Origin: Marinobacter panjinensis
GTDB lineage: Bacteria; Pseudomonadota; Gammaproteobacteria; Pseudomonadales; Oleiphilaceae
DNA: 64,000 nucleotides
Assembly (NCBI RefSeq): GCF_005298175.1
Contig: NZ_SZYH01000001.1
Location: 3,100,001 to 3,164,000 of the forward strand
Reading direction: 5' to 3'
The translations under genes were made by a program, and so were the position numbers. Below the pieces are notes generated by a model. That model was given only the letters and a program-made list of their open reading frames with translations. It made no database searches and was not told the origin of the DNA. Within the stretch, counting starts at the first letter, position 1. Each line of letters begins with the position of its first letter. Below are positions 34,598-44,415 of this stretch, one piece after another.

Positions 34598-35857
34598 TCA
34601 TGAAGTGCCGGGGATTGGGTAAACAAGCTCTCCCTTGGACGCATTTTCCGGAGCCACTGGCACAATATCGCCGCTCTTGATCTGAACGACAGCCGGCACT
34701 GGCTTGGTATTGTTGTGGTAGTGGCTGCCTTCCTTGGCAAACCCCACTGGGCCGTAGAAGGTTTCAATGTCGGTATCTTCAATGGCCTTGGCGAGTTCCG
34801 CACGGGTTCCCTGATCCCAAGGTGGCGCCTTTCCGAGCCGGCGTGCAGCGTCCTGCAGCACCAGGCCGCTGGCTGAACAGGCCGCTTCGGTGTAATCCGG
34901 CCGTGTTCCCCACCGGGAAAAGGACAGTTCTGAATAGTCGCTGGCGGTTCCGAACAGTTCGTCCTTGTAAGGTAAACCTTCAGTCCACACGGAGACGCCG
35001 AGAATGCCGTTTGATTCGGTCCCGGTTTCCTTAATAAAGGCTGCTGATGTCACACCGTAGTGCATGATCAGGGCCTTGGGCTTGTAATTCAGCGCCTTCG
35101 CCGTACTTACAAAATTGATAAAGATATCTTCATGCCCTCCTACAGCCACAATATCCGGGTTGCTCGACTTCAGCTTGGATATAATGGCGGAGAGATCAGA
35201 GCCGGCGGGAAACAGCTCGTAACTCAGGAGCTCCAGCCCCGACTCCTCAACACCTTTGCGGAAGCCTTCTGCCGTTTCCTTGGAGAAGGGTTCATCAACC
35301 CCGATAACCGAAGCGGTTGTTGCCCGGTCGCCAAGGTTTTCCGCCAGTACTACCATGGATTTATCAGTGGTGAGATCTACAGCGGGAATCATGCCGAAAT
35401 TGAAAGCCGGCTTTGCCAGCCAGACATTCGGAGACTCTGCGGAACCGGAGATCATTGGCACCCTGTATTTCTGGCTGATGGGTTGTACTGCGAGGGTGAC
35501 ACCGGAGGTATAGGGCCCGAACAGGACATCGACTTCGTCCTGGATGATCAGCCTTTCGGCGGCATCCGCACCGGAAGCGGGTCGTGATTGGGCATCACCA
35601 TAGAACATTTCCACGGGATATCGCTTTCCCTCAATCTCGATGCCTCCAAGCTTGTTGATTTCTTCGGCCCATAGATCGTAGCCCCGGCGTGTCAGGTTAC
35701 CGCCGAAACGATTTGCGCCTGATAACGAAGTAACGACACCAACCCGAATGTTGTGCTCTTGCGCGTTAACGTTCAACGCTGGAAAACCAAGGGTCATTGC
35801 GCCGGTGCCGAGTAAAGAGTTCCTTAGAAACTTCCTGCGGGAAAATTTATGATTCAT
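34598..35857 (-). CDS. livK: ABC importer solute-binding protein (LivK-type), Tat signal
   Basis: A 419-residue periplasmic binding protein of the leucine-binding type (Peripla_BP_6): IRVGVVTSLSGANRFGGNLTRRGYDLWAEEINKLGGI and VDVLFGPYTSGVTLAVQPISQKYRVPMISGSAES. The N-terminus NHKFSRRKFLRNSLLGTGAMTLGFPALNVNAQ is a twin-arginine (Tat) signal, so it is exported folded. The ATG used follows GGGGGAGAG; an in-frame ATG nine codons upstream would put extra residues before the signal. It is first in the livKHMGF operon. The ligand is unknown: amino acids, urea or short amides are all known for this family. Confidence 0.9.
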   Translation of the reverse strand: MNHKFSRRKFLRNSLLGTGAMTLGFPALNVNAQEHNIRVGVVTSLSGANRFGGNLTRRGYDLWAEEINKLGGIEIEGKRYPVEMFYGDAQSRPASGADAAERLIIQDEVDVLFGPYTSGVTLAVQPISQKYRVPMISGSAESPNVWLAKPAFNFGMIPAVDLTTDKSMVVLAENLGDRATTASVIGVDEPFSKETAEGFRKGVEESGLELLSYELFPAGSDLSAIISKLKSSNPDIVAVGGHEDIFINFVSTAKALNYKPKALIMHYGVTSAAFIKETGTESNGILGVSVWTEGLPYKDELFGTASDYSELSFSRWGTRPDYTEAACSASGLVLQDAARRLGKAPPWDQGTRAELAKAIEDTDIETFYGPVGFAKEGSHYHNNTKPVPAVVQIKSGDIVPVAPENASKGELVYPIPGTS

Positions 35858-35949
35858 GAGCCTGCTCTCCCCCAATGGGTGCATTCAGTGGCTTGTTGTA
35901 AATCTGAATACTTCGTTCTGCCACTCAAAAATCAGTAGATGCAGTTATT

Positions 35950-36008
35950 CCAGATACATATTAATGGTTAGTCCAGATTTCCGGCGATTTCAAACCGGAC
36001 AACCAGAT
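35950..36008 (-). repeat. Three direct CCAGAT repeats and a dyad upstream of livK
   Basis: CCAGAT occurs at 35950-35955, 35973-35978 and 36003-36008, the last two as CCAGATTT. Between the second and third lies TCCGG-N10-CCGGA (35980-35999). The cluster stands 95-150 bp before the livK start, where an activator could bind. No known regulator is proposed. The rest of the 281-bp gap holds the terminator of the upstream SDR gene. Confidence 0.4.
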
Positions 36009-36082
36009 TTGCCTGAATGATATTGAGTTTTGAGGTGCAACGATTGGTGCGGGAGGGAGGGGAAGTCTTTGAAACTGATGCA

Positions 36083-36112
36083 GCAACGCCGCCAATTGGA
36101 AGGCGGCGTTGC
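36083..36112 (-). terminator. Terminator after the SDR gene
   Basis: GCAACGCCGCC (36083-36093) and GGCGGCGTTGC (36102-36112) form a perfect 11-bp stem with an 8-base loop, 27 bp beyond the SDR stop. The following T content on the minus strand is low, so its strength is uncertain. Confidence 0.7.
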
Positions 36113-36138
36113 GACAGTTATACACAAGCGTACAGGTC

Positions 36139-36888
36139 TTACAATTCCTGGGCGGTTGGCCTCAGGATGATTTCGTTGATATCGACGTCGGCGGGCTGTT
36201 CGATAGCGTAAACAATGGCCCGGGCTACGGCGTCCGAATCAATCGCCACCTCGTAGAGCTCTTCCGCTGCCTTCTTGGCGTCGGGATCGGTGATGGTGCT
36301 AGTGAGCTCGGTAGCGACTGCACCCGGCGAGATGTTAGTACTACGGATCTCGTCACCGGCTTCCATGCGCAGGCCTTCCGACAGAGCTTTTACCGCGTAT
36401 TTGGTCGCGCAATAGACGGCGGCGCCCGGAAACACTTTGTGGCCGGCGACGGACGACAGGTTGATGACGTGCCCACTGTGTTGCTCGCGCATGGTTGGCA
36501 GTACAGCGGCGATTCCATACATCACGCCTTTGATGTTGACGTCCACCATCTGTTCCCACTCATCGACCTTCAGGGCATCCAGCGGTGCCAAAGGCATCAG
36601 GCCAGCGTTGTTGATCAGCACATCGATTCTGCCGAAGGTCTTTTTTGCGAGGGCGGCCAGAGCTTCCACCTGTTTGCGGTCAGTGACGTCGGTTGTTTGC
36701 CATATGACCTCGGCTCCTTCGGCTTTCAGGTCCTCAGTCAGAGCTTTCAGGCGGTCGTCACGACGGGCGGCGAGCACCAGTTTTGCGCCTCTGCCCGCCA
36801 AGCGGCGTGCAGTGGCCTCACCGAGACCACTGCTGGCACCGGTAATAATCACAACCTTCTGGTTAATCGGATCGTTGGTGTTACTCAT
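36139..36888 (-). CDS. Short-chain dehydrogenase/reductase (SDR)
   Basis: A 249-residue classical SDR. The cofactor loop is TGASSGLG (TGxxxGxG), followed by the NNAG motif, a catalytic Ser in INLSSVAG and YCATK (YxxxK). An Arg pair after strand 2 (AARRDDRL) favours NADPH. It resembles serine/3-hydroxy acid-type SDRs (YdfG-like). AGGAG precedes the chosen ATG by 7 bases. It follows the ene-reductase gene after 32 bp and is likely in the same NemR-controlled transcript, suggesting it reduces a carbonyl product in electrophile detoxification. Confidence 0.9.
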   Translation of the reverse strand: MSNTNDPINQKVVIITGASSGLGEATARRLAGRGAKLVLAARRDDRLKALTEDLKAEGAEVIWQTTDVTDRKQVEALAALAKKTFGRIDVLINNAGLMPLAPLDALKVDEWEQMVDVNIKGVMYGIAAVLPTMREQHSGHVINLSSVAGHKVFPGAAVYCATKYAVKALSEGLRMEAGDEIRSTNISPGAVATELTSTITDPDAKKAAEELYEVAIDSDAVARAIVYAIEQPADVDINEIILRPTAQEL

Positions 36889-36920
36889 AGAGTTACTCCT
36901 GGTTGAGTTCATTTTTCAAT

Positions 36921-38042
36921 TCAAGCGCTGGTTTCGAGCTCTTTCAGCGTCGGATAATCGGTATAGCCGCGCTCATCGCCGCCATAGAAGGTACTGTCAT
37001 CCCATCTGTTCAGTTCGGCATGCTGGCGGAAGCGGTCCGGCAGGTCCGGATTGGCGATAAACAGACGACCAAAGGTCACCAGGTCGCAACGGCCACTGCC
37101 GATACGCTTACGGGCTTCTTCAGCGGTGTAGGCACCGTTGGCAATATAGGTGCCCTTGAATCCGGCCTGGATGGCATCGATCACCTCTTCCGGGCGGCCG
37201 TTGGCGTGGTTGCCCTGGAAGGAATCCTCAACCACCTCGATATAGGCAATGCCCAGATCGTTCAGGCGTTTGGCGAATGCGCCAAAGGTTTCCACGGGAT
37301 TTTCGTCAACCATGGCGTTAAAGCTGCCCGTCGGGCTGACACGAACGCCAACTTTGTCCTTGCCCCAGACATTGACCACGGCTTCAATCACCATCAACGG
37401 CAGGCGCATCCGGTTTTCCACGGAACCGCCAAACTCGTCGTTACGCTGGTTGCTGCCGCTCTTGAGGAACTGGTCCAGCAGGTAGCCATTGGCAGCATGG
37501 ACTTCAACCCCGTCAAACCCGGCCTCTTTGGCGTTGAGGGCACCCTGGCGAAACTGCTCAACGATATCCGCCATTTCGCTTGCTTCCAGCGCCCGTGGCT
37601 CTGGTACATCCACCATGCCCGAGTCGGCACTGATGAAGGTCTTTGCGCCTTCGGGTTTGATCGCGGACGGTGCCACCGGCTTGTTGCCGTCTGGCTGCAG
37701 GGCGGTGTGGGAGATACGGCCGACGTGCCATAGCTGGGCATGAATTCGCCCTCCCGCCATGTGCACGGCTCCGGTGACCTTGCGCCAGCCCTCAACCTGT
37801 TCCGGGGAATGGATGCCGGGGGTGAACGCATAGCCTTTACCCTGGGGCGATACCTGGGTGGCCTCGCTGATGATCAGGCCGGCGCCGGCGCGCTGCTGGT
37901 AATAGCGGGCGTTCATGTCATTCGGCACATCCCCCGGCTGACTGGCCCGGGCACGGGTAAGGGGTGACATCAGCACACGGTTGGGGAGTGTCAGTGTGCC
38001 GAGTTCGCAGGGTTGAAAAAGCGCATCGTTTACGTTGTTCAT
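36921..38042 (-). CDS. nemA: NemA-like Old Yellow Enzyme ene-reductase
   Basis: A 373-residue flavin TIM barrel. Markers of the family: LPNRVLMSPLTRARA, ISEATQVSPQGKGY, QLWHVGR (FMN and substrate site), DGVEVHAANGYLLDQFLKSGSNQRNDEFGGSVENR and DLVTFGRLFIANPDLP. The His-Ala-Ala-Asn pattern (HAAN) supplies the His/Asn substrate pair. It uses NADPH to reduce activated C=C bonds, N-ethylmaleimide and nitro compounds. The chosen ATG follows AAGGA at 9-10 bases. Its promoter contains a dyad related to one in front of the neighbouring TetR-type gene. Confidence 0.9.
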   Translation of the reverse strand: MNNVNDALFQPCELGTLTLPNRVLMSPLTRARASQPGDVPNDMNARYYQQRAGAGLIISEATQVSPQGKGYAFTPGIHSPEQVEGWRKVTGAVHMAGGRIHAQLWHVGRISHTALQPDGNKPVAPSAIKPEGAKTFISADSGMVDVPEPRALEASEMADIVEQFRQGALNAKEAGFDGVEVHAANGYLLDQFLKSGSNQRNDEFGGSVENRMRLPLMVIEAVVNVWGKDKVGVRVSPTGSFNAMVDENPVETFGAFAKRLNDLGIAYIEVVEDSFQGNHANGRPEEVIDAIQAGFKGTYIANGAYTAEEARKRIGSGRCDLVTFGRLFIANPDLPDRFRQHAELNRWDDSTFYGGDERGYTDYPTLKELETSA

Positions 38043-38069
38043 GAATGATTTTCCTTCAGAATTCATTGG

Positions 38070-38098
38070 ATTTAATTAGACCAGTCTACTAGTCGTAA
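38070..38098 (-). promoter_or_regulatory. nemA promoter with operator-like dyad in the spacer
   Basis: On the minus strand TTACGA (38093-38098) and TTAAAT (38070-38075) are separated by 17 bp. Within the spacer lies TAGACCAGTCTA (38077-38088, plus-strand reading), a near-perfect dyad of TAGAC and GTCTA arms. The same half sites occur before the TetR-type gene, so this is the likely repressor site. Confidence 0.65.
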
Positions 38099-38122
38099 GC
38101 GAAAAAAATAGCGGCAGTTTAT

Positions 38123-38710
38123 TCAGGCAACACCAAGGCATTGGCGGAAGAAAACCCGCACAAACCGCTCCATGGGTTCCGTGGACTTCAGCACCTTGGC
38201 CCTGAGAATGGCGCCTTCCCAGCCGGAAAGCAGGAAGCTGGCAACATCGGTGGGGTTGATGGTTGCATCCACATCCCCTGCCTGCCGGGCTTCCTCAATA
38301 CAGCGCTCAAAGCGCTTTTCCCAGCCCTGGAACACTGTATCCAGGTGTTTGCGGAAGGTTTCGTTCTGCCCAGCCAATTCCTGGCCAAGATTGCCGATCA
38401 GGCAGCCGCGGGTGAATTCGCCGCTGGTCATGGTTTCCAGGCCGCTATCGAAGTAGGCACGCAGGCGATCCACGCAGGAGCGGCTGCCGTCGTTGAGGAT
38501 CCGATCCAGTTTGGTGTCGTATTCCTGCGCAAAGGTGTCGATGACAGCCAACCCGAAATCGTTCTTACTGCTAAAATAATGGTAGAACGACCCCTTGGGT
38601 ACACCGGCAGTGGTCAGCACGGCGTTGATGCCCGTGGCACCAAAGCCTTTCTGGCCAATCAGGTCGGCACCGGTGTGGATGATGTGATTGCGCGTGTCGT
38701 TCGATGTCAT
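38123..38710 (-). CDS. nemR: NemR-like TetR family repressor
   Basis: A 195-residue TetR-family protein. The N-terminal HTH has ATGINAVLTTAGVPKGSFYHYFSSKNDFG, close to NemR. Cys103 in RGCLIGNLGQE lines up with the redox/electrophile-sensing Cys106 of E. coli NemR (in a GCL motif), suggesting de-repression by reactive electrophiles or hypochlorous acid. Other cysteines are Cys79, Cys137 and Cys191. It is encoded just upstream of nemA but has its own promoter. No Shine-Dalgarno sequence precedes the ATG, and the -10 box lies only about 8 bp away, so its mRNA may be leaderless. Confidence 0.88.
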   Translation of the reverse strand: MTSNDTRNHIIHTGADLIGQKGFGATGINAVLTTAGVPKGSFYHYFSSKNDFGLAVIDTFAQEYDTKLDRILNDGSRSCVDRLRAYFDSGLETMTSGEFTRGCLIGNLGQELAGQNETFRKHLDTVFQGWEKRFERCIEEARQAGDVDATINPTDVASFLLSGWEGAILRAKVLKSTEPMERFVRVFFRQCLGVA

Positions 38711-38717
38711 GGTTGTT

Positions 38718-39912
<1,195 letters not shown>

Positions 39913-39914
39913 GA

Positions 39915-39957
39915 ACTGGCGCCCGCCAGTCGGCTAGCGAATTGTCGCTAGCCGACT
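39915..39957 (+). terminator. Two adjoining hairpins after frmA
   Basis: ACTGGCG-CC-CGCCAGT (39915-39930) is followed by AGTCGGCTAGCGA-ATTG-TCGCTAGCCGACT (39928-39957, perfect 13-bp stem). The two share the bases AGT, so only one can form fully at a time. No T-run follows. They sit directly after the frmA stop and probably end or stabilise its mRNA. Confidence 0.6.
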
Positions 39958-40261
39958 ACCTTCAGTTATCCATTGTATCCTTGGTTCTGGAGCCTGCCTC
40001 CATCTCCTGTCGGCGCTGACAGTGAAATGGAGGCCGTTGTACGAATCGTGGCCTCCCCCAACCAATGCCCTGAAACCTAAGTGAAAAAAAGCAGCTAACA
40101 TTCTGGGGGCAGCATGAAGACGCTCTACAGCCGGTTGCGGCAATATGAGCGCCGGAAGGATGTCTGATTCATTAAGACATCGACGAATTATTTGATCTGG
40201 TCAGTTTTTTCGAGGCACCCTATACGTCTACCGTTACTGCCTTGCTGACCAGAGTAATCTC
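39958..40261 (+). other. Intergenic stretch with a tiny frame and a long-range inverted repeat
   Basis: No gene of normal size is seen. A 17-codon frame (40114-40167, beginning MKTLYSRLRQYERR) follows a GGGGG sequence; it may be a small peptide or a gene remnant, but nothing else supports it. CTGGTCAG (40197-40204) and CTGACCAG (40245-40252) are inverted copies 40 bp apart that flank the likely promoter region of the thioesterase gene. GGAGGC and GCCTCC copies also occur around 39990-40070. Confidence 0.4.
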
Positions 40262-40705
40262 ATGACCAACCAGCCATTCCGCTTCCGTTTCCGCGTCCGC
40301 TACGGCGAATGCGATGCCCAGAGCGTCGTCTTCAACGCCCGCTACGCGGACTACGTGGACATATCCGTCAACGAATACATCCGCACCCTGTTCGGCGACT
40401 ATCAGAACCTTCTGGATCAGGATCTCGACATCCAGGTGGTGAGCCTAACGGTGAACTACCGGGCACCGGCGCGTTTTGATGATGTTCTGGAGGCGAGAAT
40501 AAAGGCAGGGCGCATAGGCAACACCTCGTTCACGCTGCATCTGGAGTTCTACCGTTACGCAGAGGAACGTCTGGTGGCGGAGGCGGATATCACTTATGTG
40601 CTGATTCAGCCCTCCAGAATGACGAAGACCGCGGTACCGTCATCCATAAGGGAACTACTTGAGGTGGGAGCCCCCGGCGTGCTTGTCAGTCACGCCGGGG
40701 AATAG
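40262..40705 (+). CDS. Hotdog acyl-CoA thioesterase, YbgC/4HBT type
   Basis: A 147-residue protein with the 4-hydroxybenzoyl-CoA thioesterase opening FRFRVRYGECDAQSVVFNARYADYVD. The catalytic Asp lies in GECDAQ, the place of the YxxxD motif. Residues 50-110 form the hotdog sheet. It hydrolyses short or aromatic acyl-CoA; the exact substrate is unknown. It stands alone, convergent with the DJ-1-like gene 15 bp away. Confidence 0.88.
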   Translation: MTNQPFRFRFRVRYGECDAQSVVFNARYADYVDISVNEYIRTLFGDYQNLLDQDLDIQVVSLTVNYRAPARFDDVLEARIKAGRIGNTSFTLHLEFYRYAEERLVAEADITYVLIQPSRMTKTAVPSSIRELLEVGAPGVLVSHAGE

Positions 40706-40720
40706 CCGTCAGGAGGGTTT

Positions 40721-41404
40721 TCAGCCTGCCTGAAGCGCCTGTACCACGGCCTTGGCCGCGCCTTCGGAGGAGGCGGGGTTCTGGCCGGTGATCAGTTTGC
40801 CGTCCACCACAATGTGTGGCGCCCAGTCGTCACCTTTGGAGTAGGTGGCGGTGTTTTCCTTCAGCATGTCTTCCAGCAGGAAGGGTACAACACCGCTCAA
40901 GCCCACGGCTTCCTCTTCGCTGTTGCTGAAACCGGTCACTTCACGGCCGCCTACGATGTTCTGTCCAGGCTTGATTTCAACCTTCTTGAACACGGATGGC
41001 GCGTGGCATACGGCGCCGATAACCTTGTCCTGTTCGTACGCCGTCTTAATCAGTGCAATGGATTTATCGTCATTCACCAGATCCCACATCGGGCCGTGGC
41101 CGCCGGGATAAAACAGGGCGTCAAACTCGTTCATATCCACATCCGCCAGTTTCTTCGTGCTGGCCAGGGCTTCTTTGGCGTGGGCATCCTGCTCAAAGCG
41201 GCGCGTGGTTTCGGTCAGCGCCTCGTCTGTTTCGCTGTTGGGGTCAACCGGCGGCTGGCCGCCTTTGGGCGAGGCAATGGTGATGTCTGCGCCGGCATCC
41301 CTGAAGACATAATAGGGTGCGGTGAACTCTTCCAGCCAGAAGCCGGTCTTGTGTCCGGTGTCGCCCATTTGATCGTGCGAAGTAAGAACCATCAGTACTT
41401 TCAT
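40721..41404 (-). CDS. DJ-1/PfpI family protein, possible glyoxalase III
   Basis: A 227-residue class I glutamine-amidotransferase-like protein. The nucleophile elbow AVCHAPSVF holds the reactive Cys with the following His. An acidic residue near the start of the chain (GFWLEEFTAPYY) is the usual Glu partner. PGGHGPMWDL matches the Hsp31/YhbO-like group, members of which convert methylglyoxal to lactate or act as deglycases or chaperones. The location near nemRA and frmA fits carbonyl detoxification. The 237 bp upstream of this gene and the next are free of genes. Confidence 0.88.
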   Translation of the reverse strand: MKVLMVLTSHDQMGDTGHKTGFWLEEFTAPYYVFRDAGADITIASPKGGQPPVDPNSETDEALTETTRRFEQDAHAKEALASTKKLADVDMNEFDALFYPGGHGPMWDLVNDDKSIALIKTAYEQDKVIGAVCHAPSVFKKVEIKPGQNIVGGREVTGFSNSEEEAVGLSGVVPFLLEDMLKENTATYSKGDDWAPHIVVDGKLITGQNPASSEGAAKAVVQALQAG

Positions 41405-41641
41405 CCGGTCTGTCCTTTTGATTCGGGGAATGAATTCGGTATTACTGCCTTATACAACCTTTGTTGCGACGATAGCTCGGTAAATCAACTGTGAGCCTTT
41501 ATTTACGGCGGCAGATATCAAACAGATGCTGCGGATGTCCCTTACTGTATATCGACTATACTTTCAGTGATCATGGATAAAATACTGAATCAGAATTCAG
41601 AATTACGGTCTTCATAATAATCTCATGGAAGGATCTGCACA

Positions 41642-42388
41642 TTGCGTCTTCTTGTTTCTTGCTTCATGGCAGCTCTGTTTCTGGTGGCTCCACCGACATC
41701 TGCCGAGGATGAGGGGCATTCGATAACCGTGGGCATTAACCATGCTCCTCCGTACCGGATTGTGGGCGACGAGGGCGTCACCGGCCTTTATGTCGACATA
41801 TTCAATGAAATCGCCGACAGGACTGGCTGGGAAGTGCATTACGTTGAAGCCCCGTTTCGCCGGGTGCTGCTGATGATGGAAGAGGGCAAGGTGGACGTCA
41901 TGCTCGGCCCCCTGAAAACCGAGGAGCGGGAAAAGATGATGGCCTTTGTGGCGCCGGCTTTTCCGCCGGAACGGAAACTGTTTTTCTATTACCATGACAA
42001 AAACCGGATCACGGAGTACGACGACCTTTACGGCAAAAGAATTGGCGTACTCGCCGGTGCCAGCTATTTTGAAAAGTTCGACACCGATGAAGAGCTTACC
42101 AGAGAGCCGATTGCACGCTATGAAAACCTGATGCAAATGCTGGCAATGGGCCGTGTTGACGTGGTGGTTGCCCCCGAGCTGGTGGGTCGCCATACCGTCA
42201 GTCAACTGGGTATTGATGTCTCTGAATCGCCCTATCAGGTGCCCGGTGAGCATTCGTATATTGCCATTGCAAAAAATTCGCCCGTGCTCTCGCTGCAGGA
42301 TCAGGTCACTCAGACGTTTGAGCAGATCAGGCAGGATGGCACTTACGACAAGTTGGTGATGGGCTATCGGGACCACGCCAGTAAATGA
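41642..42388 (+). CDS. Periplasmic solute-binding protein, SBP_bac_3 type
   Basis: A 248-residue protein with a signal peptide (cleavage after PTSA, near residue 21). The remainder is a type 3 solute-binding domain: ITVGINHAPPYRIVGDEGVTGLYVDIFNEIADRTGWEVHYVEAP, then KVDVMLGPLKTEEREK and LYGKRIGVLAGASYFEKF. The start is TTG at 41642, 9 bases after GGAAGG. No ABC permease or ATPase adjoins it. Family members of this stand-alone kind often sense or bind amino acids or polar solutes; some belong to two-component sensors. A dyad CTGAAT-CAGA-ATTCAG (41585-41600) lies in its upstream region. Confidence 0.82.
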   Translation: MRLLVSCFMAALFLVAPPTSAEDEGHSITVGINHAPPYRIVGDEGVTGLYVDIFNEIADRTGWEVHYVEAPFRRVLLMMEEGKVDVMLGPLKTEEREKMMAFVAPAFPPERKLFFYYHDKNRITEYDDLYGKRIGVLAGASYFEKFDTDEELTREPIARYENLMQMLAMGRVDVVVAPELVGRHTVSQLGIDVSESPYQVPGEHSYIAIAKNSPVLSLQDQVTQTFEQIRQDGTYDKLVMGYRDHASK

Positions 42389-42553
42389 CACCGGATCGGA
42401 ATGATTTGTGGTTCCTGCCTCCAGACATCACTGCCGACAATTTCAGCGCCCGCCACACAGCGTGAACAAATTTGCAATAGTCGTTCGCAGCCTAACTGTA
42501 TAAACTCGGTTTTAACGCTCGCTTATTTACCGACATCCGGAGGCAGTACCCCC

Positions 42554-42982
42554 ATGGCAATATGGACCCGCAGCATTCCCATTCTTGAGCATATGACTGA
42601 GGGCAGCAAGAACACGGCTGTCGCAACCATGGGCATTGAATTCGTGGAAATTGGTGACGACTACCTGATTGGCCGTATTCCCGTGGACGAGCGCACGGTG
42701 CAGCCATTTGGCATCCTGCATGGTGGGTCATCGGTCGTGCTGGCGGAGACGCTGGGCAGCATGGCTGCCAACTATTGCCTGCGTAAGGAAAACCAGATTG
42801 CGGTGGGGCTGGATATCAACGCCAACCATATTCGTTCCGTCACCAACGGCTGGGTCTACGGTACGGCACGGCCCGTTCACATTGGCGGCACTACGCAGGT
42901 CTGGGAAATACGGCTGGAAAACGAGGAAGGTAAGCTGACCTGTATCTCAAGGCTTACCATGGCCGTCATCGACCGGGGCTGA
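42554..42982 (+). CDS. Hotdog thioesterase, MenI/YdiI-like
   Basis: A 142-residue PaaI-type hotdog protein: MGIEFVEIGDDYLIGRIPVDERTVQPFGILHGGSSVVLAETLGSMAANYCL. The HGG motif and the catalytic Glu in LAETLGS match YdiI/MenI acyl-CoA thioesterases. GGAGG precedes the ATG by about 10 bases. Family members release 1,4-dihydroxynaphthoate or aromatic acids from CoA. No menaquinone gene is near, so the substrate is open. The 3' end overlaps the convergent HD-GYP gene by 36 bp. Confidence 0.88.
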   Translation: MAIWTRSIPILEHMTEGSKNTAVATMGIEFVEIGDDYLIGRIPVDERTVQPFGILHGGSSVVLAETLGSMAANYCLRKENQIAVGLDINANHIRSVTNGWVYGTARPVHIGGTTQVWEIRLENEEGKLTCISRLTMAVIDRG

Positions 42983-44242
42983 GATTTCGGGAGCCTTGCG
43001 GTTGAGAATGCCCTGTTCAATAAAATCCTTCATCACAATGCCGTAGCTTTCGTCCGGCACTTCCCGGGCAATCTTATAGGGTTGCCCGGCACTGTCGGGA
43101 ACGCCTTTCAGGAGGTCCACTTCGCGGAAGGTGGCCAGTGGCTGCTTGAGCGCGTCACGCACCAGCAGAACCCGGGGTTTGAGTTTGCTGGTAGTGTGAG
43201 TGGTGACCACAATGCCTACTTCCTCGTTGGTCATTTCCACGATTGAGCCTGGCGGGTAAACGCCGATCATGCGGATGAATTCTACCGCCAGGCCTGCATC
43301 AAACTGGGTGCTTTTATTGCGGTGAATGATCTGCAGCGCTTCCATTGAAGCGCGGCCCCTGTCGTAAACCCGCGAGCTGGTGATGGCATCGTAGGTGTCT
43401 ACCAGCCCCACAATTTTTGCAAACAACGGAATCTGGTGCCCGGCCAGTCCTCGCGGATAGCCTTTGCCGTCCATCCGTTCGTGATGTGAATAGGCGACGT
43501 CAACCGCCGAATGGGCGAGCCGGGGCAGGGCTGCCAGCACGTCCCGTCCGAAGGTAGTGTGATTTTTCATCACTGCGAATTCTTCGGGTGTGAGGGCGCC
43601 GGGTTTGTTCAGGATGTCATCGTCAATGCGCATCTTGCCCACATCGTGCAGCAGTCCACACAGGGCGACAGTTCGAATCTCTCCTTCCAGTAGCCCCAAG
43701 TGCTTGGCGAATGCCGCTGAAAGGATAGACACGTTGATGCAGTGTTCGGCAGTGTATTCGTCCTTGTTTTTGATCTTGGTAAGCAGCAGCAGGGCGTTGT
43801 CATTTCGCAGCACACTGTCCACACAGCTATCCACCACCTGGTGAATCTGGTTCATCTCAAGTGTGCGACCAAGCCGCAGGCTGGACATGATGTTCTTTGC
43901 GGTGGCCTTGGCGTCTGTGTAGCTTGTTCTTGCCGCGGCCATTTCACGGCTGGCGTCGACCTTGTTGATGTAGGTGACTTTGCGTTTGGGAACCGACGAT
44001 GACGATTTTGAGGTGTCAGGTGAGGTGGGCTTTTCCGGTGCAACATCCACCCGCCCTTCCACAACGACCGTTTCGCACTGTTGCTGAACAGCAAGCACGT
44101 CCTCTTCGTTCTGGAGGATAAAACCCTGAAGCAGGAAGTCTGTTTCTTCCCATGGCCGATCCAGACGAACGACATGCATCCCGATCTTCAGCTGGGATAC
44201 AGGGATTTCAGTCTCTATGATGTCCTGACGGGCCGTGTGCAT
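42947..44242 (-). CDS. HD-GYP c-di-GMP phosphodiesterase with DUF3391 domain
   Basis: A 431-residue protein. Residues 1-110 are the DUF3391 module (VSQLKIGMHVVRLDRPWEETDFLLQGFILQNEEDV). The HD-GYP domain has the HD pair in LLHDVGK, further His in KNHT and SHHERMDGKGYP, and LAGHQIPLFAKIVGLVDTYDAIT. The GYP triad is intact, so c-di-GMP hydrolysis to GMP is expected. The chosen ATG matches the DUF3391 start; ATGs at 44272 and 44281 are alternatives with no better ribosome site. On the minus strand a perfect TTGACA (44366-44371) lies upstream and may be its -35 box. Confidence 0.9.
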   Translation of the reverse strand: MHTARQDIIETEIPVSQLKIGMHVVRLDRPWEETDFLLQGFILQNEEDVLAVQQQCETVVVEGRVDVAPEKPTSPDTSKSSSSVPKRKVTYINKVDASREMAAARTSYTDAKATAKNIMSSLRLGRTLEMNQIHQVVDSCVDSVLRNDNALLLLTKIKNKDEYTAEHCINVSILSAAFAKHLGLLEGEIRTVALCGLLHDVGKMRIDDDILNKPGALTPEEFAVMKNHTTFGRDVLAALPRLAHSAVDVAYSHHERMDGKGYPRGLAGHQIPLFAKIVGLVDTYDAITSSRVYDRGRASMEALQIIHRNKSTQFDAGLAVEFIRMIGVYPPGSIVEMTNEEVGIVVTTHTTSKLKPRVLLVRDALKQPLATFREVDLLKGVPDSAGQPYKIAREVPDESYGIVMKDFIEQGILNRKAPEISAPVDDGHGKP

Positions 44243-44415
44243 AATGCAGCGTCTCAAAACCGGAAATGGCATGCTGACCAAACGGCACCCTGGTCACACT
44301 TCTAGCACTATGACTAAAGTATGGGTGAATACTGCTTCAGTGTATCGCGCGATTTTTTAAAACATTGTCAAATGCTGTAACGGGACGCAATGCCTGATGG
44401 AGCGGGGAGAGCGCC

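Noticed and set aside
40114..40167. 17-codon frame between frmA and the thioesterase
   Set aside because: A purine-rich stretch precedes it, but length, lack of family match and absence of context are not enough to call a gene; noted only in the intergenic description.
41543..41566. LexA-like sequence TACTGTATATCGAC upstream of the solute-binding protein gene
   Set aside because: The left half (CTGT) fits, but the right ACAG half is missing at the required spacing, so no SOS box is called.
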